Below are positions 7,781-15,034 of a stretch of 16,425 nucleotides of DNA, piece after piece. Origin of the DNA: an uncultured Treponema sp. (GTDB taxonomy: Bacteria > Spirochaetota > Spirochaetia > Treponematales > Treponemataceae); contig NZ_CALHGC010000411.1 of the NCBI RefSeq assembly GCF_938029485.1, positions 1 through 16,425 of the forward strand. The letters are read 5' to 3'. Both the position numbers and the translations under genes were made by a program. Within the stretch, counting starts at the first letter, position 1, and each line of letters opens with the position of its first letter. The notes beneath the pieces are model-generated. The model saw nothing but the letters and a program-made list of their open reading frames with translations. It did no database searches and was not told the DNA's origin.

Positions 7781-8260
7781 ATGTTAAAAATTATTAGTAT
7801 GAAGGTGAACGGGAAGCAGCGCGAACTTGCCGTTGATGTTCGGGAATCGCTTGCCGACGCGCTTCGCAATAGGCTTGCGTTGACCAGTGTTAAAAAAGGC
7901 TGTGAAGTAGGAGAATGCGGCGCCTGTACCGTGTTGGTGGATGGAGTGTCCGTTGACAGCTGTATTTACCTTGCAGTCTGGGCGGACGGTAAGAGTATTT
8001 TGACGGTTGAAGGCTTGCAGGGTGAAAACGGAGAACTCAATCCGATACAGCAGGCCTTTATCGATGAAGCGGCGGTTCAATGCGGCTTCTGTACCCCCGG
8101 CCTTATTCTGACGGCGGTAGAAATTGTCGGCAGCGGAAAGCTGTATACACGGGAGGAGCTGCGTAAGCTTATCTCCGGACACCTGTGCCGCTGCACCGGC
8201 TACGAAAACATCCTCCGCGCGGTCGAAAAAGCGATGAAGCAAAACCTTGAACGAAAATAA
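7781..8260 (+). CDS. xdhC: Xanthine dehydrogenase, 2Fe-2S subunit
   Basis: Small electron-transfer subunit. The 159-residue length equals that of E. coli XdhC. The N-terminal plant-type ferredoxin domain shows KKGCEVGECGACTVLVDG plus a downstream Cys (C41, C46, C49, C61). The C-terminal four-helix domain shows QCGFCTPG (C101, C104) and GHLCRCTGYENI (C136, C138). All eight ligands for two 2Fe-2S centres are present, so the subunit looks functional. ATG 7781 follows the xdhB stop by two bases with GGAGGTG upstream. This is the XdhC of E. coli nomenclature, not the unrelated cofactor-insertion protein that carries the same name elsewhere. It is the last gene of the operon, and a minus-strand gene converges on it about 90 bases downstream. 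Confidence 0.95.
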   Translation: MLKIISMKVNGKQRELAVDVRESLADALRNRLALTSVKKGCEVGECGACTVLVDGVSVDSCIYLAVWADGKSILTVEGLQGENGELNPIQQAFIDEAAVQCGFCTPGLILTAVEIVGSGKLYTREELRKLISGHLCRCTGYENILRAVEKAMKQNLERK

Positions 8261-8265
8261 GCAAC

Positions 8266-8330
8266 TGAAAAAGGCAGGAGCGTCGGAGTATTAAACCCTC
8301 GTACAAATGAAAAAGGCCGGAGCGTAAGGT
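8266..8330. repeat. Imperfect short direct repeat between convergent genes
   Basis: TGAAAAAGGCAGGAGCG (8266-8282) recurs as TGAAAAAGGCCGGAGCG (8308-8324), with 16 of 17 bases identical and 42 bases apart. Read on the minus strand, each copy becomes a GC-rich stretch followed by TTTTT, so the pair might act as weak tandem terminators of the minus-strand operon. I could not find a strong stem for either copy. Confidence 0.5.
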
Positions 8331-8353
8331 TCGGTTTGAGTGTGGGGTTGCCG

Positions 8354-9298
8354 TTACTGACATTCTGCCATCAATGTCATCGTTCTTTCGGCAATGCGCG
8401 GGAGCTGCTTCAACATATCCTGCGAGACGGCTGTGTAATTGCGGATCAATTCGGCAGGGCTGCTGCCGAAGCGCTGGCGTTCCAGCCTAGCGTAAAAAAT
8501 GCAAAACAAATCGGTTATTTCCCGCTTCGGTGCAAATACTTTCATAAGAATTTCCGTCAATTCGGTGTAGGTTGCGCTCAAAAAATACGCTTCATCTTTT
8601 GGCAGAACTGCAAGGGTTGTGTCCGTACATAAGGCGTGTATATATTCACGGAGACAACGGTCAATGTTTGCATACCACGTCTCTACATCAGCGATTGCGT
8701 TTGTGAAAATCGGGTCGATACCGAGAGCAGTGTCATGCGGCGGTAAGTGTTTTTGAATCTTTCGCGCGTCTTTATATAATCGTTTTAGCTGTTTACGCAG
8801 TGCGGCAAGTCGCTTTTTGGGCGTATTGTGTGTTTTTTTTCCTAGTTTTCTAAGCAGTACCCATGATGCGGTGCCGAGAGCCGCAAGACAACCGATGCCA
8901 ACGATAGCCGCACCGTATAATAAAAAATCGGTTCCCGGAGGCAGCAGCGGCGGCTTCGGCGGCTGGAGGCTTATCCGTTCACCGGTTCCCAAAAGCGAAG
9001 AGACGGAGATTGCCGGAAGTTTATTCTTTAGTTGTAAGAAAGTAAGATCGGGAAATTCAATATCGCCCGTTTCCCATGGAACAAAAGTAATAGCGAGATA
9101 GTGCCCTGCTTCCCGTGTAACAATCCGGATTTCGTTGATTGTCATTGCGTTGTTTTGCGTAATGTTTTTGAGCGGAATGGGGATATCAACAGTAAAGCCA
9201 TGGCCGGTTAAAGCCTCATATTCTTGTTCGGATAGTAAAAAGAAGAATTGCGCCGTATCACCGACAAAGATATGCTGAGGAATCAGTATGCCGCTCAT
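8354..9298 (-). CDS. BatD-like single-pass membrane protein, last gene of the DUF58 pair
   Basis: A 314-residue protein. It has an N-terminal beta-rich segment (about 1-110, with EIRIVTREAGHYLAITFVPW), then a Pro-rich linker (PPKPPLLPPG, about 113-122), one membrane helix (about 126-150), a basic stretch (KKTHNTPKKRLAALRKQLKRL) and a helical cytoplasmic part (about 160-314). This order recalls the C-terminal part of BatD-type proteins of Bat/MoxR loci, but it is much shorter than BatD and no signal peptide is seen. The ATG overlaps the stop of the DUF58 gene by four bases (ATGA), so the two are translationally coupled and probably work together at the inner membrane. Function is unknown, and the BatD link is inferred from architecture and neighbour. 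Confidence 0.75.
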   Translation of the reverse strand: MSGILIPQHIFVGDTAQFFFLLSEQEYEALTGHGFTVDIPIPLKNITQNNAMTINEIRIVTREAGHYLAITFVPWETGDIEFPDLTFLQLKNKLPAISVSSLLGTGERISLQPPKPPLLPPGTDFLLYGAAIVGIGCLAALGTASWVLLRKLGKKTHNTPKKRLAALRKQLKRLYKDARKIQKHLPPHDTALGIDPIFTNAIADVETWYANIDRCLREYIHALCTDTTLAVLPKDEAYFLSATYTELTEILMKVFAPKREITDLFCIFYARLERQRFGSSPAELIRNYTAVSQDMLKQLPRIAERTMTLMAECQ

Positions 9299-10221
9299 AG
9301 TATCGTATCCGCCGACTGCCGGTACCGGTTAATGGGATGAATGCCGTATTTGCCGGTTAAAAAAAATTGATTTAAGATCTTTACCGTATTGCCGTTGTAC
9401 GGAAGCACGAGCGGATATGCCCCGCAGCGGATGCAGGTATTTTCCCATAACTGCGTCTCTTCGGCTGCGCGGCGAATCCTATCCTGTTGAAATCGGTGAG
9501 AATTGGTCGGCAACAGCCGCTCAAGTCCCGTTTCGGGGTCGGTAAAGCGGACTATTCCTGCTGCAGGTAACGCCTCATCATAGGGGGCGGTAATGCGGAC
9601 GGCGGCAACATCATGGCGGCGCGCCAATAGTCCCAACTCTTTTTCAAAATTTTCTACTTTAAAATCGGATAAGATGATAACGAGCGCCCGTTGCCGAAGC
9701 AGCTTTGCAGCTGCTTCAAGCGCAGGGACTAAGGATGTTCCTTTGTTTTTTCTTCCTGAAACGGTAATCTGTTCCAGCGCATTCAGTATATGCAAACACG
9801 GTTCTCTGCCGCGCCGGAGCTGAAATACCCGCGCAATCGATCCGTCAAAAGCAAGAAGTCCCGTGTAGCTGTGCAGGTGTTCCGCTGCAAAGGTAATCAG
9901 CGCCGCCGTCTCCAACAGTTTTTCTTGCGGCGAATGAACAGCGCTGCCTACTTTCATCGATGCCGACACATCGGCAATCAGCAAAAGCATCAAGTCCCGT
10001 TCTTCACGATAGAGCTTCACAAAGGTTTTGGTGCTGCGAGCCATCAAGTTCCAATCGATATTTCGAATGTCATCGCCCGCTTCATATTCCCGCAGCGCAT
10101 CAAACTCAATACCTCTACCGCGGAAATGACTGCGGAAACTTCCGTTCTGCATTCCTTGGGCGATGGAGAGAGCCGCCAGCTGTAGTTGTTTTGACTGTTC
10201 CGCTAAATAACCGGTTTTCAT
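9295..10221 (-). CDS. DUF58 protein with VWA-like fold
   Basis: A 308-residue cytosolic protein. The DUF58 signature is clear: FRGRGIEFDALREYEAGDD, IRNIDWNLMARS and VKLYREERD (about residues 33-76). It is followed by a MIDAS-like DVSASM (D84, S86, S88), KGTSLVPALEAA and VIILSDF, as in von Willebrand factor A folds. DUF58 proteins usually sit next to a MoxR AAA+ ATPase and VWA Bat proteins and are thought to act in assembly or maturation of partner proteins at the envelope. Here only the coupled BatD-like gene is present. The gene follows argS by 74 bases on the same strand and could share its transcript. The ribosome binding site is weak (GGGGCAG before the ATG). Confidence 0.85.
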   Translation of the reverse strand: MKTGYLAEQSKQLQLAALSIAQGMQNGSFRSHFRGRGIEFDALREYEAGDDIRNIDWNLMARSTKTFVKLYREERDLMLLLIADVSASMKVGSAVHSPQEKLLETAALITFAAEHLHSYTGLLAFDGSIARVFQLRRGREPCLHILNALEQITVSGRKNKGTSLVPALEAAAKLLRQRALVIILSDFKVENFEKELGLLARRHDVAAVRITAPYDEALPAAGIVRFTDPETGLERLLPTNSHRFQQDRIRRAAEETQLWENTCIRCGAYPLVLPYNGNTVKILNQFFLTGKYGIHPINRYRQSADTIL

Positions 10222-10295
10222 CTGCCCCGTATTTGGAACCGGCAGCCATCCTGTGAAATTCTTTACGGATGCCGGTTCTTGTAAGGCCTTGCTGT

Positions 10296-12059
10296 TTACA
10301 TAACTTCAAGGAAGGGTACGAGTACGAGCCCTGTCGCATTTTTAAGTACGATATATACCGCTTTTGCAAGTGCGAGCCGGGTTGCTGCAACATCGGGATT
10401 TTCTGCGGCAAGAATGGGACAGTCATGATAGAAACGGCTGAACAGCTTGCAGACATCATAAAGGTAGCTTGTTATGAACATCGGTGCATACTGAGCCGCC
10501 GCTTTGTCGACTTGTGCAGGGAATTCTTCCAGTTTTTTCAGCAATTCCCACTCTATATCGGAGCTGAGCAGTTCCGGCTTACAAACACCGGTCTTTGCCT
10601 TTTTACCTTCTTCCGTATCGGCCTTACGCAAAATAGAAGAAATACGTGCACCCATGTATTGGATATAGGGGCCGGTATTTCCATTGAACGAAAGGGATTC
10701 CGAAGCGTTAAAAAGCATATCTTTCATTGCATCCACTTGAAGCAGGAAGTAGTGCAATGCTCCTAGTGCGATTTTTTCCGCGACTTCTTCGGGATTTCCT
10801 ACCGCATCTTCGCGTCCTTTAGAAGCAATCTCCTTTAACGCGCTGTTTTTTAATTCCGTAATAAGGTCATCCGCATCGACAACGGTACCCTCGCGGCTTT
10901 TCATTTTACCTTCCGGTAAGTTTACCATACCGTAGGCAAGGTGATATAAACCGGCATACCATTCGTAACCGAGTTGCTTCATTATATAGAAAAGCACTTT
11001 AAAATGATAAATTTGCTCGTTAGCTACTACGTAGATGAGTTTGTCAAACGGCCATTCGCCGTGGCGGGTTATCGCAAGTCCGATATCCTGTGTAATATAC
11101 ACCGATGTTCCGTCTCCGCGCAACACTAATTTCTTTTCAAACCCGATCGGTTTAAGATCTATCCAAATGGAGCCGTCCTCATCTTTATAGAAGATACCTT
11201 TTTTTAGGCCTTCCATAATTTCGGCGCGCCCTTTGCGGTATACATCGCTTTCAAAGAAAAGCTTATCAAATGAAACACCTGTGCGTTCATAGGTTTGCTG
11301 AATACCCTGCAACGCCCAATCGTTCATCGTCTTCCACAATTTTACCGTTTCGGGGTCGCCCGCTTCCCACTTGCGCAGCATTTCCTGTATTTCTTCTTCG
11401 GCTTCGGGATGGTCTTTACTGTACTTGTGGTACTGAACATACATATCGCCGACGAACTTATCGGGCTTGATTCCTTCTTTTATCGGATCGATACCGTTGC
11501 CGAAGAGTTGGTATGCAAGCATCGATTTGCAAATGTGCACGCCGCGGTTGTTGATGATGTTGGTTTTGTATAAATCCGCTCCGCTGAATTGCAGGATGCG
11601 GGAAATACTTTCGCCGAGGGCGTCATTACGCAGATGACCGAGGTGCAGCGGCTTATTGGTATTGGGGCTTGAAAACTCAACCATAATTTTCTTACCGGTA
11701 AAGGTATCGGTTTTACCGTAGTTTTCGTTTTGCCGGATAATCGTGTCGAGAATTTGAGCGGCCGTTTCACCCTTGGGTAAAAAGACATTAATATACGGCC
11801 CTACCGCTTTAACCTCTCCTTTGCCTTGCACTGTAGAATCAGCTTGTATCTTGGGTAACAGTTCCGCGGCGATTTTAGCGGGGGCGGAACGCAATATTTT
11901 TGCAAAACCGAAAAGCGGAAAACCCAAATCACCCAGATTCGGATCGGGGGGTGTTTCCATTGTTATCCGTTCTGCCGTAACGGCTTCCGCTCCTGCAGGT
12001 AGCATCGATGTTAATGCGCGTGCAATACTTTCTTTCCATAATAGCCGTGTATTGTTCAT
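10296..12059 (-). CDS. argS: Arginyl-tRNA synthetase
   Basis: Class I aminoacyl-tRNA synthetase that charges tRNA-Arg. The 587-residue length is normal. The N-terminal Arg-tRNA recognition domain (about 1-95) includes PDPNLGDLGFPLFGFAK and GPYINVFL. The catalytic core has FSSPNTNKPLHLGHLRND with the HIGH-type motif HLGH at 139-142, then GDGTSVYITQDIGLA and a second signature KMKSREGTVVDADDL (about 383-397), a variant of KMSKS as often found in ArgRS. A C-terminal DALR-type anticodon-binding helical domain follows (about 450-587). The start ATG has GAGGT upstream. It lies downstream of a terminator, so it needs its own promoter; I did not find a convincing one. Confidence 0.97.
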   Translation of the reverse strand: MNNTRLLWKESIARALTSMLPAGAEAVTAERITMETPPDPNLGDLGFPLFGFAKILRSAPAKIAAELLPKIQADSTVQGKGEVKAVGPYINVFLPKGETAAQILDTIIRQNENYGKTDTFTGKKIMVEFSSPNTNKPLHLGHLRNDALGESISRILQFSGADLYKTNIINNRGVHICKSMLAYQLFGNGIDPIKEGIKPDKFVGDMYVQYHKYSKDHPEAEEEIQEMLRKWEAGDPETVKLWKTMNDWALQGIQQTYERTGVSFDKLFFESDVYRKGRAEIMEGLKKGIFYKDEDGSIWIDLKPIGFEKKLVLRGDGTSVYITQDIGLAITRHGEWPFDKLIYVVANEQIYHFKVLFYIMKQLGYEWYAGLYHLAYGMVNLPEGKMKSREGTVVDADDLITELKNSALKEIASKGREDAVGNPEEVAEKIALGALHYFLLQVDAMKDMLFNASESLSFNGNTGPYIQYMGARISSILRKADTEEGKKAKTGVCKPELLSSDIEWELLKKLEEFPAQVDKAAAQYAPMFITSYLYDVCKLFSRFYHDCPILAAENPDVAATRLALAKAVYIVLKNATGLVLVPFLEVM

Positions 12060-12125
12060 AGTAACCTCACTTGCGGGAACTGCTAAAAACTTTCGATTTT
12101 AGAAACGCCCTTGTGTTGATTTATT

Positions 12126-12160
12126 TAAAAAACCTCCGGAACTATCGAGTTGAAGAGGTT
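12126..12160 (-). terminator. Rho-independent terminator on the minus strand, between phosphoesterase and argS
   Basis: Read on the minus strand, AACCTC and AACT (12160 downwards) pair with AGTT and GAGGTT across a CGAT loop, with a three-base internal loop, and TTTTTT follows directly. It would end the phosphoesterase transcript about 70 bases before argS. The remainder of the 12,060-12,322 gap holds a CAGGG/CCCTG hairpin near 12,220 but no recognised RNA element. Confidence 0.65.
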
Positions 12161-12322
12161 CTTATCAGTATAAAAAATTCCATCGCTTAGTGCAATACTA
12201 TTTCCGATTAAGAATTGTACAGGGAAGAGAATCCCCCCTGCCTAAGCGGAACCGGTGAGGCCTTGCTTTGTTACCGATTTTGAGGGGATATACCCAAAAA
12301 GGGCATGATGCGTTTGTTCCGG

Positions 12323-13093
12323 CTATAACAGCGCCGTTCCCAGCCGTTGTTTTATTTTTTCATTGGTATGGCGGGCATCATAATGTACCGCTTTAAAAGT
12401 AACTGTGTGAGCCTTAGTATCCCACAGTGCGAAATATGCGGGAAAATGTGCTTTATCGGCAAGCTCTGCCTTCCTGTCTGCCGTTTCATCGAATATGCGC
12501 GGAAAGCCCACGCTGCCCGGATTGACGATGCAGCAATCCCTATCGAGCGGTATTGTTTGTTCCGGTTTGGGGTATAAAGCCCCGTATTCGCCTCGATCAA
12601 CATAATAGACGGCTGCTTGGTGGGTATGTCCGCAAAAACAGAGTTTAAAGCCTTCGGCATATAAATATCGGAGCGATATAGCTGTTTCGTGTTTGCCCCG
12701 CAGGTATTCGGTAAGAGGTTCCAACGGAGACCCATGTACAAGCAGCGTCTTTTCGGATAAAAAATAAAGAGGGCGCAGACCTGCCAAAAAGAATCTCGTT
12801 TTCCATGAAATAAGCGGCGCGGTGTTTTTAAGTGAACGTCGGGCATTTTCGCCAAACCAGCTGTTTGGGAGCCGTTTTAATAATCCCGCTTCGTGATTAC
12901 CCGCCAGAAGAATACATGGACGGATGTGTCTTTTCAATTCTTTTATTTGCTGTATGCACGCTTCGGGATCGGGGCCGTAGCCGACCATATCGCCAAGCGA
13001 GATAAAGCCGTCGTACTGCCCTTTTGCGGCTTCCAGCACAGCATTGAGCGCTTCCATGTTTGCATGGATATCGGCCGTTACCAGTATTTTCAT
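12323..13093 (-). CDS. Calcineurin-like metallophosphoesterase
   Basis: A 256-residue cytosolic two-metal phosphoesterase of the YfcE/MJ0936 type. The ligands are all visible: DIH (D8, H10), GDMVGYGPDP (D35), GNHE (N66, H67), LVHGSP (H120) and CGHTH (H156, H158). The VGYGPDPEAC segment is characteristic of a subgroup of small stand-alone phosphoesterases, often with phosphodiesterase or phosphatase activity on unknown substrates. No substrate can be assigned from sequence. It is transcribed divergently from the next gene, with only 24 bases between the two start codons, so each promoter must lie inside the other gene or transcription must start very close to the codon. A terminator follows it. 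Confidence 0.9.
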   Translation of the reverse strand: MKILVTADIHANMEALNAVLEAAKGQYDGFISLGDMVGYGPDPEACIQQIKELKRHIRPCILLAGNHEAGLLKRLPNSWFGENARRSLKNTAPLISWKTRFFLAGLRPLYFLSEKTLLVHGSPLEPLTEYLRGKHETAISLRYLYAEGFKLCFCGHTHQAAVYYVDRGEYGALYPKPEQTIPLDRDCCIVNPGSVGFPRIFDETADRKAELADKAHFPAYFALWDTKAHTVTFKAVHYDARHTNEKIKQRLGTALL

Positions 13094-13117
13094 AGTGAGA
13101 GGAATTCATCATACCGT

Positions 13118-13696
13118 ATGCCGGAAAAACTTACAACAAGACTTTTCAACAACTTAATAGATAGTTTTCAATCGGATTGGAAATTGCTTTCGGAAACGGA
13201 GCATTTCCTTGCGTCGACTCCTTTGCAGCGAAATTATGAGCAGCAGTTTGCCGTATGGCGTAAACGGTTGCAAACAGGAAAGAATGACGCGGTACGTGCA
13301 TCGGTACGGGAAGACCTTATCGCATTGAGGAAATCGCTGCGTCTGGAAGGATATGATTTATCGCTTGGCGCTATTCAGTTGGTTGTAAACGAATTTGTCA
13401 ACGATGATGCGGCGGCTCGAGGTTTTAGGCGGGTTGTGATTTGCTTTTGCGATGCGGGGCTGTTTTGGCTATCGGGAGAGGCCAATCATCTTGAGCTTGC
13501 CGGTGCGCTACAGGCCGAGTTGGAACGTAAGCGGCGATATGTTCATCCTGAAATGCATTATCTTTGGTTTTTATGGAAACGGAATGCCTTGCTGTTAAGC
13601 GGTTCCGCAACCGAAACAAAAGAAGCTTTTGAGCGCCTGCAAAAACGAGCTCAAGCAAACCCGCAAAAAATATTGCGCTACCTTAAAGCGTTATAG
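13118..13696 (+). CDS. Conserved-looking helical protein of unknown function
   Basis: A 192-residue soluble protein that I do not recognise. It is mostly helical and charged, with no signal peptide or membrane segment. A central hydrophobic stretch (RRVVICFCDAGLFWLSG) and a W-rich segment (HPEMHYLWFLWKRNALLL) suggest a folded core, and the C-terminus is a basic helix (FERLQKRAQANPQKILRYLKAL). ATG 13118 was chosen because further upstream the frame reads antisense through the phosphoesterase gene. The only purine-rich ribosome binding site (GAGAGGA) is about 15 bases away, which is long. The reading frame is intact and its composition matches the neighbouring housekeeping genes, so it is probably real. 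Confidence 0.8.
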   Translation: MPEKLTTRLFNNLIDSFQSDWKLLSETEHFLASTPLQRNYEQQFAVWRKRLQTGKNDAVRASVREDLIALRKSLRLEGYDLSLGAIQLVVNEFVNDDAAARGFRRVVICFCDAGLFWLSGEANHLELAGALQAELERKRRYVHPEMHYLWFLWKRNALLLSGSATETKEAFERLQKRAQANPQKILRYLKAL

Positions 13697-13831
13697 CATC
13701 AGGCTCGCTTGTCTTTTCGCCGTTATTTCAGTACCTTCATCCGTAATCAGCATACTCCTGATACAAAGCATCGGGGAGTAAACCTTTCGCATAGATAAAG
13801 ACTCCGTTTATAAGCGGTGAGGAGATATACT

Positions 13832-14239
13832 ATGGATATGGACTTATACGTAACAAAGCATCGGGTTATACAGGATTACCTTAGTCAACTAACCAACCTT
13901 GTGAATGGAACTATAGATAAGGCAAATGCCCCATTAATTGCAGAGCTTATCAATAAAACGACTGGTGTGCTGACTATGCACCTCGCCTCCGAGGATCATT
14001 TTGTTTATCCGAAATTATTGGAGAGCAGCGATGAGAAAATTCGATCGATTACCCGATCATATATGAATGAAATGACGAAAATAGCGGATTCGTATCTCGC
14101 CTTTCATAAAAAATTTAATACGCCGTCAAAAATACTTGCAGATACCGACGAATTTAAGAAAACTTTTAAACAGGTACGGGATGCGCTTTTAATGCGTATG
14201 GACCGCGAAGAAAAAGAACTGTATACATTTACTGTTTAA
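13832..14239 (+). CDS. Small hemerythrin-like protein
   Basis: A 135-residue cytosolic four-helix-bundle protein of the hemerythrin HHE type, a family that binds a di-iron centre and senses or stores O2, NO or iron. Candidate ligands are H10 (TKHRVI), H50 and E54 (MHLASEDHFVYP, with H56 nearby), H92 (AFHKKF) and E126/E127 (RMDREEKELY). The last motif normally has a His about four residues before the Glu, and here Arg or Met stands in its place, so the iron site may be altered. ATG 13832 has AGGAGA eight bases upstream; an in-frame GTG at 13817 lies within that ribosome binding site and is rejected. In an anaerobe or microaerophile a role in oxygen or NO response is likely but not shown. The 135-base gap upstream contains a short ACTCC/GGAGT hairpin at 13754-13779. 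Confidence 0.75.
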   Translation: MDMDLYVTKHRVIQDYLSQLTNLVNGTIDKANAPLIAELINKTTGVLTMHLASEDHFVYPKLLESSDEKIRSITRSYMNEMTKIADSYLAFHKKFNTPSKILADTDEFKKTFKQVRDALLMRMDREEKELYTFTV

Positions 14240-14267
14240 AAGTTTCCTGGAAAGGCAATGCGAGTTC

Positions 14268-14296
14268 TTGCAATTCCCTCTTTTTGCCCCTATAAT
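14268..14296 (+). promoter_or_regulatory. Near-consensus promoter at the entry to the AT-rich zone
   Basis: TTGCAA (14268-14273) and a perfect TATAAT (14291-14296) are separated by exactly 17 bases. The start point would be near 14303, about 60 bases before the ATG of the membrane protein. Confidence 0.75.
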
Positions 14297-14363
14297 TATT
14301 TCCATGTTTTCTTAACAAAACGAGGCGATAGGCTTGCTGTTTTTAGAAGGATCTAAAGAGTAT

Positions 14364-14804
14364 ATGATGAAGGAAGGGAAGAAAATATTATTAATTTTAG
14401 CGGCTGGAGTCGTTGCAGCGGGGGGGATGAATATGATTATGGTAGTTTTTCTTTTTTGTGCAGTTACATTCTGGTTCTTTGTAAAAGCTTTTAAAAAATT
14501 TGATTCCGAATTTGCTAAAGAACGGAAAAAATTTGTAGAATATCTGGATACAATAAATGATATTGAGACTCTAAAACGAATCGGGGAAATAAATATGTTT
14601 GGAGTTCGTGAAAAATGGTATCCAAGGTATACGGCTCTAATTCCTTATCTTGAATATAAAATTCAACAAACAAACGATGATAATTTTAAAACTTACCTAA
14701 TTGAATATAAGAAATTTATAAAACATTTTTTGTGTACTATGCCATTTATTGTTCTATCAGTAATGATTCCTCTATCATGTATTATTTCCTTGTTCCGTAA
14801 ATAA
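14364..14804 (+). CDS. Small membrane protein of unknown function
   Basis: A 146-residue protein from ATG 14364, preceded by AAAGAG and, further up, GAAGGA. An in-frame TTG at 14334 would add ten residues. The N-terminus has a long hydrophobic region (about 8-38, ILLILAAGVVAAGG followed by MIMVVFLFCAVTFWFFV), enough for one long or two short membrane helices. It is followed by a charged helical middle (KKFDSEFAKERKKFVEYLD), an amphipathic part, and a C-terminal membrane helix (about 123-142) ending in a basic tail. I do not recognise the family. The gene is AT-rich compared with everything upstream and has its own strong promoter, which fits recent acquisition or an accessory role. Small membrane proteins of this kind are common among immunity genes, but nothing here proves that. 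Confidence 0.7.
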   Translation: MMKEGKKILLILAAGVVAAGGMNMIMVVFLFCAVTFWFFVKAFKKFDSEFAKERKKFVEYLDTINDIETLKRIGEINMFGVREKWYPRYTALIPYLEYKIQQTNDDNFKTYLIEYKKFIKHFLCTMPFIVLSVMIPLSCIISLFRK

Positions 14805-14830
14805 ACGTATAAAATCTTTCTGTAAGGTAA

Positions 14831-14950
14831 GACATTAGTAGATGGTATAAAAGTATGGAATTCTGGGCATGTGTAATTGCATGGAAATATAAGGAAGATG
14901 ATTTTGATATATCTGCATGGACTGCTGTATATCCGACTATAAATACATAA
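14831..14950 (+). pseudogene. C-terminal fragment of an unknown protein
   Basis: An open stretch after a TAA at 14828 reads DISRWYKSMEFWACVIAWKY and then KEDDFDISAWTAVYPTINT before a stop. It has an internal ATG at 14855 but no ribosome binding site. The W-rich ending and the RWYKS...FW...DD pattern faintly recall the C-terminus of DUF1911/PoNe-immunity-type proteins, but the match is too short to trust. It is more likely a leftover than a working 31-residue gene. Confidence 0.3.
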
Positions 14951-15034
14951 AATTTACACCCTCTGCCGTAATTGTTCCTAAAGAAAATCTTCCATTGCTA
15001 TCACCTGCTGCAATTGTATTTTTGGAGAACTGAT

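Noticed and set aside
8261..8632. Read-through of xdhC into an in-frame extension with a repeated EKGRSV motif
   Set aside because: The extension comes from the short DNA repeat and then runs antisense through the BatD-like gene. XdhC is already full length at its stop.
12060..12322. T-box or other riboswitch upstream of argS
   Set aside because: The gap contains a terminator for the upstream gene and a small hairpin, but no T-box sequence or specifier loop was recognised.
12893..13117. Extended N-terminus for the helical protein
   Set aside because: The extension lies antisense inside the phosphoesterase gene, and ATG 13118 gives a self-contained protein.
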